This document shows positions 39,697 to 47,930 of a stretch of DNA of 64,000 nt, one piece after another. Position 1 is the stretch's first letter, and the number at the start of each line of letters is the position of its first letter. The translations under genes and the position numbers were made by a program. The notes below the pieces were generated by a model. The model was not told the DNA's origin and ran no database searches. It worked only from the letters and a program-made list of their open reading frames with translations. Source of the stretch: Tamlana carrageenivorans (lineage in GTDB: Bacteria; Bacteroidota; Bacteroidia; Flavobacteriales; Flavobacteriaceae); assembly GCF_002893765.1 (NCBI RefSeq), contig NZ_CP025938.1:496001-560000 (forward strand), read 5' to 3'.

Positions 39697-40662
39697 ATGT
39701 CAAACTTCACGAAACTTCTCCAAACTTCACGAAACTTCTCCAAACTTCTCCAAACTTCACAAACTCCAAAAATCTATCTTATATGTTTGTCGTCAACTCA
39801 TACTAATTTAAAGTTATTAATTATCACACACACCCGTAACATTAAAAAAGGAACGCAGTTCAATTCAATATTGCCTTTGCCTAAAAACAAGAAAGTTTAC
39901 TTAGGTAAGGGCGATACTTTTCATACGCTTGAAAACATGAAAAAAGTGATCCTGCAAACTTTAGGGGAAACAAAAAAATTAGCTGAAAAATTAAAGGGTT
40001 CTACCGTTAACGAAACGGTTAAAAACATTAAGGATTTTGTGTATTGGCACGTTCAATACAAGCAAGACATTACCGATCAACAACTATATAGCCCCTCTCA
40101 CACATGGGCTAAACGTGCAACTGGCGTGGATTGTAAAAGTTATTCGATAATGGTTTCAAGTATCTTAACAAACTTGGGTATCGAAAATAGCTTAAGACAA
40201 ATCAAACAAATTAGTTATAAACCTGATTACTGGACACATGTATATGTTGTTTTGCCCGCTCATAATTTAGTTATTGATGGTACAGTAGTCTATAATCACG
40301 AACCTTTGTACATAGAATATCACGACAAACCTATTTTAAGTAAGGGCTTAAACGGATTAGCTCAACTGTCTTTTAATAGCAACTGGTGCGGCTGCGGAAG
40401 CAACATCAAAAAACACAATTTACCGAGTAAAAACTTAGCCGAACTTTTATCTGATTCTAACACAGATATAAGCGTTAATCACCTAAAACACATACGTAAC
40501 GAACCTATACACGTTGTTTCTCAGGTAGAAGTAGCTGAGTTGCCGCATCCTAAACAATGTAATTTCTATAAGCATGTTTTCGGGGTTGTGGTTAGTACAG
40601 CGGTTGTAATGATGTTAACTAAGAATCGAGAACCTAAAAAATTGCAAAATGAAAAGGAATAA
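39697..40662 (+). CDS. Transglutaminase-like cysteine protein with C-terminal helix
   Basis: Longest frame is 321 residues, but the first ~45 codons run through 10-bp tandem repeats and a leader motif, so translation probably begins downstream (ATT at 39841, TTG at 39871/39877 or ATG at 39937). The core has a transglutaminase/papain-like pattern: Cys in RATGVDCKSYSIMVSSIL, His in YWTHVYVVL and Asp in LVIDGTV. A hydrophobic helix near the end (HVFGVVVSTAVVMML) would anchor it in a membrane. First gene of the structural module. It could crosslink or cleave a virion or envelope component; the reaction is unknown. Confidence 0.7.
   Translation: MSNFTKLLQTSRNFSKLLQTSQTPKIYLICLSSTHTNLKLLIITHTRNIKKGTQFNSILPLPKNKKVYLGKGDTFHTLENMKKVILQTLGETKKLAEKLKGSTVNETVKNIKDFVYWHVQYKQDITDQQLYSPSHTWAKRATGVDCKSYSIMVSSILTNLGIENSLRQIKQISYKPDYWTHVYVVLPAHNLVIDGTVVYNHEPLYIEYHDKPILSKGLNGLAQLSFNSNWCGCGSNIKKHNLPSKNLAELLSDSNTDISVNHLKHIRNEPIHVVSQVEVAELPHPKQCNFYKHVFGVVVSTAVVMMLTKNREPKKLQNEKE
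39701..39760. repeat. Six tandem 10-bp repeats
   Basis: Six units of (C/G)AAACTTC(A/T)C, e.g. CAAACTTCAC and GAAACTTCTC, in exact 10-bp register, one helical turn each. They lie in the control region before the structural module and look like a protein-binding array. Confidence 0.8.
39823..39834 (+). promoter_or_regulatory. TCACACACACC leader motif
   Basis: ATCACACACACC on the plus strand, 6 nt before ATTAAAAAAGG. It is the leader copy for the transglutaminase-like gene and argues for a start downstream of it. Confidence 0.5.
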
Positions 40663-41152
40663 CCCTGAATTACCTCATTATGGTTTGTATGGAATGAACA
40701 ATGCAACTGGTTTAAAAGGTTTTTGGGATTTCTTAAGAAGCCCTGAACAAATTGAAGCGGCTAAAATAAGACAAGAAAACAGGCTGGCTACTAGAGAGGC
40801 TGCGGCTATAGATAGACAAGAAACACGCCTAGAAGTTGGCGAAATTAGAAGAGACAGACAAGTTTTAAAGCAGGAAATAAGAACTGAAAATTTATCAAAC
40901 AACGCTGGTACAGTTGTGGGTAATTTAATTAGATCCATTTTTACCCCAAAACAAACAACCGTTGTTTCTTCTATTCCTACTACATCTGCAAACCCTAATT
41001 ATCAGTCGATAGATGATGGTTCGTCAAACAAACCAAATCAAGCGGGCGGTTGGGTGCTAGGGATTGCTGCTGCTGGTGTTTTACTGGGAACAATGCTTTT
41101 AGTTCCTAAAAAGAACTCAGATGAAAAACCAATTGAAAACGAAAAAAAATAA
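40649..41152 (+). CDS. Membrane-anchored structural-module protein
   Basis: 167 residues, overlapping the previous gene by 14 bp. Residues about 45-90 are a highly charged helix (ENRLATREAAAIDRQETRLE), a Ser/Thr/Asn-rich linker follows, and a single C-terminal helix (WVLGIAAAGVLLGTMLLV) ends in a Lys-rich tail. This tail-anchored layout recurs in this module. Function unknown; candidate virion membrane protein. Confidence 0.7.
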   Translation: MKRNNPELPHYGLYGMNNATGLKGFWDFLRSPEQIEAAKIRQENRLATREAAAIDRQETRLEVGEIRRDRQVLKQEIRTENLSNNAGTVVGNLIRSIFTPKQTTVVSSIPTTSANPNYQSIDDGSSNKPNQAGGWVLGIAAAGVLLGTMLLVPKKNSDEKPIENEKK

Positions 41153-41154
41153 TT

Positions 41155-41400
41155 ATGGTTATAGAATTTCAAGATAATCCACCCCAATTAAATAGCTTTT
41201 TTGGCGAATTAATAGGGTCGATTTTTACTCCTAATAATTCGCAAGGCTCTTCGGACGAAGCTCAGAGACTTGCAAACGAATTGTATTACGCTCAGCAAGA
41301 AATTGAAAAACAAAAAAGTCAAAAAAATATAGCGATTGGCGTAGCGGCTATATTAGGTTGTACAGCGGCTTATCTAGGTTTTAAATCTTCAAAAAAATAG
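41155..41400 (+). CDS. Small tail-anchored membrane protein
   Basis: 81 residues, 2 bp after the previous stop. The sequence FGELIGSIFTPNNSQG resembles GNLIRSIFTPKQ in the preceding protein, suggesting the two are related by duplication. C-terminal helix IAIGVAAILGCTAAYLGF with tail KSSKK. Confidence 0.7.
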   Translation: MVIEFQDNPPQLNSFFGELIGSIFTPNNSQGSSDEAQRLANELYYAQQEIEKQKSQKNIAIGVAAILGCTAAYLGFKSSKK

Positions 41401-41403
41401 ATT

Positions 41404-42042
41404 ATGATTATAGAGTATAGCGAAAATGAAGCTTTAAACGGCTTGTTTAGTTTTATTGGAAGAGGCAAGGAAAACGATGCTGCGGATAAAACAGTAAAAA
41501 ACAGGATTGAACAAATTAAAAACGATCACGGATTTAACGACCTGATGTTTATGAAGCCTGAACAGGCTGCAAATGTTGTTAATCGTATTATTTCTGACTT
41601 GTCTTATGAGGAAGCGCGTGAAGGTTCTCCAAATTTTAAGAACAGTAATAACAAAGAACAGCAAGCTAAGCATGTTAGATGGTATTCTGATGCTTCAAGT
41701 AGTGTTATGACTCAATTTAGACAATATGCTTTAGGTTTAGATGGGGAGGTTAAAAGCTTGGGCGAATCTGAAAAGACAGTAAACGGTGTTAAGTTTAAAG
41801 CTCCTTATTATAAGTTGATCTTACCGCAATCGGCTCAAAACACAACGCCTACAGATGGCGTGTCAACCGCTGATTTGTTATCGCTCCTGTCGGATAAAAA
41901 CAGTAATCCTGCTCCTGTAGCTACTGCTGTAGAAACCCCCGCTCCTGCTCCGCAAAACACGGCTTTAATAGTTGGTGGATCTGTATTGGCTTTAGCTCTA
42001 GTAGGAGGTATCATTTATGCAGTAACCAAAAAAAAGAAATAA
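41404..42042 (+). CDS. Tail-anchored structural-module protein
   Basis: 212 residues. A soluble helical N-terminal domain (DLMFMKPEQAANVVNRII, MTQFRQYALG) is followed by an Ala/Pro-rich linker and a C-terminal helix (ALIVGGSVLALALVGGIIYAV) ending in KKKK. Candidate virion membrane protein; no family recognised. Confidence 0.7.
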   Translation: MIIEYSENEALNGLFSFIGRGKENDAADKTVKNRIEQIKNDHGFNDLMFMKPEQAANVVNRIISDLSYEEAREGSPNFKNSNNKEQQAKHVRWYSDASSSVMTQFRQYALGLDGEVKSLGESEKTVNGVKFKAPYYKLILPQSAQNTTPTDGVSTADLLSLLSDKNSNPAPVATAVETPAPAPQNTALIVGGSVLALALVGGIIYAVTKKKK

Positions 42043-42049
42043 ATAAAAC

Positions 42050-42469
42050 ATGGCAAATTTAGAAATAAAAACTCCAAAAAAGTCGCAATTCATTAACGCT
42101 GGAGCTTCAACTGTTGGGGCTGTTGTCGGGTATCAAGGATACGATATGTTAGCGCAAAACTTACCAATTTCAAAAGAAATGAACGTCGGTATCTCAGCCG
42201 CTTCTTTATTGGCTCAAACGGCTATAAGAGGTAAAGGTGTTGGATATGTAGCAGTACAGGCGCTTTTATTAGGTGTAACCTTATGCTCAGGTATTACAGC
42301 GCTAGCCGATTACGGTTTAATAAATCAACCAGTTGCGAGACCAGTTGAAGTAAACGAGGACATTGAAATTATCGAAACCGCAGAAGCTTTAAACGCATTA
42401 CACGGAGATAGCCCTGTAGAGTACATTCAAGATGCTGTTATTCTTGATGATTCAATTGATTTAAGTTAA
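42050..42469 (+). CDS. Membrane protein of structural module
   Basis: 139 residues with two or three hydrophobic stretches (AGASTVGAVVGYQGYDM, VGYVAVQALLLGVTLCSGI) and an acidic tail after residue 95. A topology with holin or virion membrane roles is possible. Function unknown. Confidence 0.65.
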   Translation: MANLEIKTPKKSQFINAGASTVGAVVGYQGYDMLAQNLPISKEMNVGISAASLLAQTAIRGKGVGYVAVQALLLGVTLCSGITALADYGLINQPVARPVEVNEDIEIIETAEALNALHGDSPVEYIQDAVILDDSIDLS

Positions 42470-42485
42470 AATCACAGCATTTAGT

Positions 42486-42508
42486 TTTTCACACACACAC
42501 AAATTTTA
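42486..42508 (+). promoter_or_regulatory. TTTTTCACACACACACA leader motif
   Basis: TTTTTCACACACACACA in the 63-bp gap before the candidate capsid gene. A TTG at 42456 and TAGTTTTT at 42483 upstream form a weak promoter with a long 24-bp spacer, so the CA run may sit at the transcript start. Confidence 0.55.
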
Positions 42509-42532
42509 AAATAATTAAATAGATATATTATT

Positions 42533-43126
42533 ATGACTAACACAGTTCAATTTAACACGGTAGAAAATTTTATCAAAAAATTAGCGGCAAACGGGGAGTT
42601 CCCTGTTGATACAGCAACAAAATTAAAAACAAGAGGTATTGTTTTAAGAGACAGCACCGATTTTGTACGTGCCGAAGTTCCTGCAACTATTTCAGGAGAA
42701 AAGAAATTATTAACAGCAAACGGAAAAAAACTTGCTGGGATTCAGTCTTTTGTAGGGCAATCGCTTGAAAAAGGACATAACCAAGTAATCTCTCATATTC
42801 GTTTGGGGTACGCTACCGATGCCGCTTCAGGAAAAGAAGCTGCATTAAAATATGTGAACGATGATGCTGGTGTACCTGCCGGATTAAAAAACGCTCAGTT
42901 AATCATTAAGCAAAACGGGAAAATCGTTGTTGACTTACCTGCAACTGATTTTATTGCTCCTGCTAAAGACGGAGATTCTTCTTTCGTTGCGTTAAGCGGT
43001 TTTGCAGTAATTAAAGAGGAAACACCTTTTGATATTGTATTAGATTTCCCTGAGGGAACTAACTTAGGAGCTGACAAGCACTATGTTGAAGTTTCTTTAA
43101 AAGGGATGGGTACTTTCGAGAGATAA
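42533..43126 (+). CDS. Candidate major capsid protein
   Basis: 197 residues with no signal, no Cys and no membrane helix. After a helical start (TVENFIKKLAANGEF) the sequence is mostly short strands and turns (NAQLIIKQNGKIVVDLPATDF, SFVALSGFAVIKEETPFDIVLDF, HYVEVSLKGMGTF), as in a jelly-roll or other beta-sandwich. It has its own CACACA leader and is followed at once by a strong terminator, as expected for the most expressed virion protein. The capsid role is inference; no homologue can be checked here. Confidence 0.6.
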   Translation: MTNTVQFNTVENFIKKLAANGEFPVDTATKLKTRGIVLRDSTDFVRAEVPATISGEKKLLTANGKKLAGIQSFVGQSLEKGHNQVISHIRLGYATDAASGKEAALKYVNDDAGVPAGLKNAQLIIKQNGKIVVDLPATDFIAPAKDGDSSFVALSGFAVIKEETPFDIVLDFPEGTNLGADKHYVEVSLKGMGTFER

Positions 43127-43156
43127 TACCAGTAAAAAAAAGAAATAATTACTAAT

Positions 43157-43191
43157 AAAAGGCGCTGGTGTTTTTGCCTAGCGCCTTTTTT
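43157..43191 (+). terminator. Terminator after candidate capsid gene
   Basis: Stem GGCGCT (43161-43166) and AGCGCC (43180-43185), flanked by AAAA and TTTTTT, an intrinsic terminator. It lies in the middle of the gene cluster and should make the capsid message separate and more abundant. Confidence 0.85.
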
Positions 43192-43203
43192 AATTCAATC
43201 AAA

Positions 43204-43569
43204 ATGGCAAACGTAAAATATCAAAGACTAGAGGTTAAATATCCTATAGGAACAACCGCTGGTACAAAAAGAGATAATGAGATCACTTTAGATCCTGAAA
43301 TGGATCGCGTTGTAGGTGTTGCAATGTACCCGATTTCAGATGGTGGCGTGACTGCTATTCGCTTAGGTTTAAGAGATTCCAGCGGAGAAATTCAAGAGCC
43401 TACTCACGAGGACGATTTTATAGACAAAGGTTTTGGAGGTTATTACGAAAGAAAAAAACCTTTAGACGTAGAGGCTAGAGGTCGTAAAATGTATGTTTCT
43501 GTAGAGATCCCTGCTGACCTTACGGCTGAACTTGCATTCGATCTTGTTTTTGTTCTTAAGAACGATTAA
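43204..43569 (+). CDS. Candidate second capsid/structural protein, beta-rich
   Basis: 121 residues from ATG at 43204; an earlier in-frame ATG at 43168 lies inside the terminator hairpin and is rejected. Strand-rich sequence (YQRLEVKYPIGTTAG, RVVGVAMYPISDGG, AIRLGLRDSSGEI, LAFDLVFVLKND) fits a single beta-sandwich. Next to the 197-residue protein, it could be a minor capsid, vertex or second coat protein. Inference only. Confidence 0.6.
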   Translation: MANVKYQRLEVKYPIGTTAGTKRDNEITLDPEMDRVVGVAMYPISDGGVTAIRLGLRDSSGEIQEPTHEDDFIDKGFGGYYERKKPLDVEARGRKMYVSVEIPADLTAELAFDLVFVLKND

Positions 43570-43593
43570 TTAATTATCTATTAAAACTTACTT

Positions 43594-43866
43594 ATGAATT
43601 ATCCATTCCCTAAAGGGCAATTATTACCAACTCAATTTCTAAAAAACGGATCTGTAAAATTATTATGCACTTCTTTTTATGTTGAAAATTTGGGGGAATC
43701 CCCTGTTGAATTTTTAGGAAGAACTTTAGAAACAGGAGATAGTTTTACCGTGCCTTTTACGGGGGTGGTTTATGAGCAAAACGAATCGGTAAAATTTACA
43801 GGTTCAGAAACTCAAAGCATGGAATTGTATATTTTACAAACATTATCTGAAACATGTAACGCTTAA
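43594..43866 (+). CDS. Small beta-rich protein of structural module
   Basis: 90 residues, beta-rich (GSVKLLCTSFYVENLGESPVEFLG, TGDSFTVPFTGVVYEQ). No signal or membrane helix. Third of three adjacent small beta-proteins. Function unknown; possible vertex or spike-base protein. Confidence 0.6.
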   Translation: MNYPFPKGQLLPTQFLKNGSVKLLCTSFYVENLGESPVEFLGRTLETGDSFTVPFTGVVYEQNESVKFTGSETQSMELYILQTLSETCNA

Positions 43867-43871
43867 TTATT

Positions 43872-44939
43872 ATGAGAGACGGATATAAAGGCTTAGGGGT
43901 TTATAAGAAGCATTCAAGTAATAATGGCGGCAATAATGGCGACAGCAATCAGTCGTTAGCAACATCTAACGACGTAATAAGACTATCATTGCCAACAATA
44001 GGGGCTTCGGGGTTTGACGATGATGTTCCCGCTAAAATAGTAACCTATTTACAAAGTCAAAACAAAGACATAGACGAGTTAGAAATGCCAGTTGTTGAAC
44101 TTGTTGAATATTTTATCAATTTTGACGTTACAGCTAATTGGATCGCTCGAAATGTTACAGACGAGGAGAGTTTTATTTCATTTTTAACGATAGGAGGAGA
44201 AGACAATTATTTTACAAACATTGAAATAAAAGGTTTTAATTTAAAAGATAATCGATTGACTTGTTTTTTAAAGGCAAACGGTGGTTATTTTTCTTTTTCA
44301 TTTTTAGACGTTACGGAGTTTGTAAGCTCAGGAGATATAAATCTTACATATCTTAATATAGTTAATAGTCAATTAACGTATTTTACCCCTGTAAGTCTGC
44401 CCGAAACTTTAAGAAACTTGGTCTTATCTGACAATTTATTGACTGAACTTGACGAAAAAATACTCCCTATTGGGCTAGAAAAACTTTCATTAGAAAACAA
44501 CAAATTTACCGAATTTGATCCCGCAACGCCTCTACCCGCAACATTGGAAGAACTATCTTTATCATATAACGAATTAACAGAGTTTAACCCCTCAATAATA
44601 CTCCCGTCTTCTTTAGATAATCTGCGTGTATCAAACAACCAGTTAACCGAGTTCAACCCAACACACCCGCTGCCTGAAAATTTACGCACGCTATCTCTTT
44701 CAGGAAACGGGTTAACATCTTTTAATCCCTCTATTCCTCTACCTACAAGTTTAGTCAACTTGTTAATACACACTAATAATTTAACGGCAGCCAGTTACAC
44801 AGAGGCGGAGGCTTGGGCTTCGATGCAGCCAGCTTTTACCAATACTTGTCATATCTATTTTAATGGCAATACAGACAGTATAACAGGAACGCAGCTCGAA
44901 GCTATATTGTTAACTAAAAATGTAAATATTATAGCGTAA
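43872..44939 (+). CDS. Leucine-rich repeat protein, candidate receptor binding
   Basis: 355 residues. A Gly/Asn-rich start is followed by a globular part and then about seven LRRs of about 23 residues (pattern LPxxLxxLxLSxNxLTEFNPSxP) between residues about 170 and 300, with a closing cap. No signal peptide, so it is not a classical surface LRR protein of the host. Between coat-like genes and a beta-propeller gene, a receptor-binding spike is the most natural guess. Confidence 0.7.
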   Translation: MRDGYKGLGVYKKHSSNNGGNNGDSNQSLATSNDVIRLSLPTIGASGFDDDVPAKIVTYLQSQNKDIDELEMPVVELVEYFINFDVTANWIARNVTDEESFISFLTIGGEDNYFTNIEIKGFNLKDNRLTCFLKANGGYFSFSFLDVTEFVSSGDINLTYLNIVNSQLTYFTPVSLPETLRNLVLSDNLLTELDEKILPIGLEKLSLENNKFTEFDPATPLPATLEELSLSYNELTEFNPSIILPSSLDNLRVSNNQLTEFNPTHPLPENLRTLSLSGNGLTSFNPSIPLPTSLVNLLIHTNNLTAASYTEAEAWASMQPAFTNTCHIYFNGNTDSITGTQLEAILLTKNVNIIA

Positions 44940-46555
44940 TGAGAAGACAAGTTTTTATAATAAACAATAAAAAAGCGACATCTTTTAGTCAGATTGTCTC
45001 GACGGATCTTTATTTGCTTTTAGATGAAAGCGCAGAGGAAAAACCCGCGCCAAACCTACAACAAACAACAGATTCGGGAAACCACACGACCAAAAGAATA
45101 GAGGCTGAGGGGTTTAAATTTAATCAATTACGTAGTGATACAGGATATACCTACAAACCTTTTATTCTTGGGCTTCATGTGTCTTTATCGGAAAAGGATT
45201 CCTTAGGTAATATGTATGGGTTTAGCAATAGCGACTTAGTTGTTTACAAGGTAAAACCTGATAAAACATATACCGTATATGCTGACCTTGTCGAAACAGC
45301 AGACAGATTCGTTATTGATCCTTTTGGCAATATTTATACTTTTAATGAAACAACCAAAATAATTAGAAAATACGACACTAACGGTTTATCATCAATACAC
45401 GGAAATACGGGGTCTGAGCCTGCGGATATGGTTTGCGATCCTATGGGTAATTTATTTATTAGTGACGATACGGATAGGAATATTATTAAAATAGATACTA
45501 ACGGGCAGTCCTCTATTTTTGTGGAAGATACTGACTGGTATGCTAGAGGACTTAATACAGATTCATTAGGAAATGTTTATTATAAAAATGGAGCAACAGA
45601 AATAATTTACAAGATTACCCCTGACGGGCAGTCCTCCGTTTTTCTAAGCAGCGCTAGCTCTTCTATTTATTCTTTTAATATAGATGTTTATGATAATTTT
45701 TATTTATTCATAGGTTATAATCTCCATAAGTTTACCCCTGACGGCACGTTAATATCTGTTTTCCCTGTGCCTTTTTATCCTTACGATGGGGATTTTGAAA
45801 TAACCCCTGAGGGAGTTGTTTTCGCCTTTAACTCCTACTATCTTGATCTATTAATTATTTCCCCTACGGGAGTAATAAGAACTGAATCTCGTAATTATAC
45901 TAACGATAACGGGGATTTGTTTGCAATTTATAGAAGTTCCTTCTCAAACGGAAAAGGGATTGTTTGCGTTAACTCCTCTGAGGGAATTCTTGAAATTAGT
46001 CTTAGAAAAGCTCTTTTAACTCTAGATGAAAAAGGAAACGTAACTGTTAATAATGATTTAGAAATTGCTGGAGGAGTTGCCAATTTACCTTTTTCAACAC
46101 CTGAAAAAATTATTGGAGATAAAAGTGTTGTTACAAGGGAGTTTTTAGAAAAATATTATAAAAGAAATCATATAAGGTTCTACGATTTTGCTTGTGGAAG
46201 CCGAGTAGATGATTTAGAACTAGGGAAAATTCATGCTCAAAGACTAATGAGGAAATTATGGAATTGCTCTTCTTTTGATTTTTCGGTAGAGGAAGCTCCT
46301 TTGGGTAGCGATATAATTATAGACGTTAGGCTTAACGACAGCTCTATTTTTGATGTTCTCCCTATTATCAAGGACGGAACATTCTCTACTTTATCAAATC
46401 CAGTTGCGGTTTTTAAAAACGAGAATTTCCTCAACGTAATTGAACCTACGGTTTTAGTTAGCGTACATATCCTTCAGGTAGGGTCTGTTTTCGCAGGAAA
46501 AAATTTAAGAGGACAAATAACGCATAAGCCTCATGGAGACTTCGGTAACAACTAA
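44939..46555 (+). CDS. NHL-type beta-propeller protein, candidate spike
   Basis: 538 residues, start overlaps the previous stop by 1 bp. Residues about 60-360 hold NHL/SMP30-like blades with recurring D.xGNxY patterns (DPFGNIYTFNETTKII, DPMGNLFISDDTDRNI, DSLGNVYYKNGATEII, YDNFYLF). The last ~130 residues are a separate beta-rich domain. No signal. Likely an adhesin or spike of the particle, or a host-binding protein; not recognised as a known tail fibre. Confidence 0.7.
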   Translation: MRRQVFIINNKKATSFSQIVSTDLYLLLDESAEEKPAPNLQQTTDSGNHTTKRIEAEGFKFNQLRSDTGYTYKPFILGLHVSLSEKDSLGNMYGFSNSDLVVYKVKPDKTYTVYADLVETADRFVIDPFGNIYTFNETTKIIRKYDTNGLSSIHGNTGSEPADMVCDPMGNLFISDDTDRNIIKIDTNGQSSIFVEDTDWYARGLNTDSLGNVYYKNGATEIIYKITPDGQSSVFLSSASSSIYSFNIDVYDNFYLFIGYNLHKFTPDGTLISVFPVPFYPYDGDFEITPEGVVFAFNSYYLDLLIISPTGVIRTESRNYTNDNGDLFAIYRSSFSNGKGIVCVNSSEGILEISLRKALLTLDEKGNVTVNNDLEIAGGVANLPFSTPEKIIGDKSVVTREFLEKYYKRNHIRFYDFACGSRVDDLELGKIHAQRLMRKLWNCSSFDFSVEEAPLGSDIIIDVRLNDSSIFDVLPIIKDGTFSTLSNPVAVFKNENFLNVIEPTVLVSVHILQVGSVFAGKNLRGQITHKPHGDFGNN

Positions 46556-46593
46556 TTATTACAGATACAAGCAGGAATAAAAACAAAAACAAC

Positions 46594-47379
46594 ATGACGG
46601 CAATACAGCAAATAGCAAATAAAATCGATTCAGAAAATTGGGCGTTCACTCTCTATCAAACAAAGCCTGAGCAAAAAAGACTAGCGCACCATGCCTGCGA
46701 CTTGGAAAATACGGCTGAATTTATTTCAAACCTAGTTAAAGAAAATAATTCAGAGGAAATTCAAATCGTTCCTGAAAAAAAGAACGGAAGTTCTTACAAG
46801 CAAGGTTTCGCAAAAACCATTACTATCAATTTTAAAAAAACAGAAATGAACAACAGGAACAACAATCAAGACAATAGTTTTGCCGCTTTAGCTGGGCTGC
46901 AAAGTATGGGATTAAACATTGCAGAAGTTTTTTCGGCAAAAGACAAGGCTACCGAGTTAACCGAAGCAAAAAGCAAAATAAGCTTTTTAGAAGATCGCGT
47001 AAAAACCCTAGAGTTCGATAACATGAAGCTTGAAAACAAGTTGGAAATGCAAGAACTTAAAAAGAACAGCGAGAGCAAATTTTTAGAGCTTGCAAAGTCT
47101 CCGCAGCTTTTAGGTGTTTTATCTTCTATTTTATCTAAAAACAGCGCTCCTGCTCCTGCTGCATTAGGAACTCCTGTAGAGCAAAAAGAGCTTGATCCTA
47201 AAATTAAATATGTAGTTAATTATTTAGAGCTTGAAACAACCCCCGAAGCTTTTAAAGATTTCTTGATTTATATGATTAAAGCCCACCAGCACGAAAACGC
47301 TCCTGAAATAACACAGGATATCATCGAAATATTAGTAAACAACAACATCATTAAAACAGAACAGCAAAAAGAAAATTAA
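46594..47379 (+). CDS. Coiled-coil structural-module protein
   Basis: 261 residues. An N-terminal globular part is followed by an Asn/Gln-rich hinge (MNNRNNNQDNSF), a coiled coil (about residues 110-155, SKISFLEDRVKTLEFDNMKL), an Ala/Pro linker and a helical C-terminal domain with several acidic residues. No family recognised. It could be a scaffold or assembly factor. Confidence 0.65.
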   Translation: MTAIQQIANKIDSENWAFTLYQTKPEQKRLAHHACDLENTAEFISNLVKENNSEEIQIVPEKKNGSSYKQGFAKTITINFKKTEMNNRNNNQDNSFAALAGLQSMGLNIAEVFSAKDKATELTEAKSKISFLEDRVKTLEFDNMKLENKLEMQELKKNSESKFLELAKSPQLLGVLSSILSKNSAPAPAALGTPVEQKELDPKIKYVVNYLELETTPEAFKDFLIYMIKAHQHENAPEITQDIIEILVNNNIIKTEQQKEN

Positions 47380-47381
47380 AA

Positions 47382-47543
47382 ATGGTAACAATTACAAACT
47401 CAGCAGACCTTACAGACGAAATTAACAGAGCTAACCACTTACAAGCCATCGAAAAAAAGGCTACAACTGCTCAGCTCGAAAAATTAGCAAAACTAACTAA
47501 CGATCCTGAAATGGTTGCTATGTTAGACGCTTTAGATATTTAA
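47382..47543 (+). CDS. Small 53-residue helical protein
   Basis: Starts 2 bp after the previous stop: MVTITNSADLTDEINRANHL, then a helical part and a closing MVAMLDALDI. Tight packing between neighbours and clean phage-like composition support a real gene. Function unknown. Confidence 0.6.
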   Translation: MVTITNSADLTDEINRANHLQAIEKKATTAQLEKLAKLTNDPEMVAMLDALDI

Positions 47544-47565
47544 TAACCTTTAAATTATATTTACT

Positions 47566-47928
47566 ATGATAATCGATTTCGATTCAAAACCCGAATTAAC
47601 ACCTGTTTTTAAGATAGCTCCCGACGTTTTCACAAAAAAACCTATAATTATTGAGGAAAGAAAAGAACTTGTAAAAGCACCTGTTATTAAGACAGCCCCC
47701 GACGTTTTCACAAAAAAGCCTATAATTATTGAGGAAAGAAAAGAAATTGTAAAAGCACCTGTTATTTCATCCGAAGCAATAAAGGAGGTTAGTGAAAAAC
47801 ATTCTTTTTTAACCCCTTCAAAATCATTAAAACCACAAGAGCGCTCTTGCCAATGCTCTAATAAAAAGAAATACCTCATTTTTACAGGCCTTTTCTTAGG
47901 TGGTTTAATTATTGGCAAAAATATTTAA
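47566..47928 (+). CDS. Tail-anchored protein with 26-residue tandem repeats
   Basis: 120 residues. Two near-identical 26-residue units (APDVFTKKPIIIEERKE core) occupy about residues 12-65, then a Ser/Lys linker with CQC and a C-terminal helix (YLIFTGLFLGGLIIG). The repeats look like an extended stalk or a binding peptide array. Function unknown. Confidence 0.65.
   Translation: MIIDFDSKPELTPVFKIAPDVFTKKPIIIEERKELVKAPVIKTAPDVFTKKPIIIEERKEIVKAPVISSEAIKEVSEKHSFLTPSKSLKPQERSCQCSNKKKYLIFTGLFLGGLIIGKNI
47600..47755 (+). repeat. Two 78-bp in-frame tandem repeats
   Basis: Units start at 47600 and 47678, both from CACCTGTT, differing by few substitutions; a partial third start is at 47756. The near-identity points to a recent duplication. 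Confidence 0.8.
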
Positions 47929-47930
47929 CC

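Noticed and set aside
39701..39760. CRISPR array
   Set aside because: Units are 10 bp with no spacers; no cas genes in the window.
43168..43203. Earlier ATG for the 121-residue beta-protein
   Set aside because: It lies within the terminator hairpin after the capsid-like gene; ATG at 43204 is the sensible start.
43872..44939. Diversity-generating retroelement target
   Set aside because: LRR repeats could vary, but there is no reverse transcriptase and no template repeat nearby.
47550..47918. 122-codon minus-strand frame over the repeat protein
   Set aside because: Mirror of the 78-bp repeats; the sense frame has start spacing, anchor helix and neighbours that fit.
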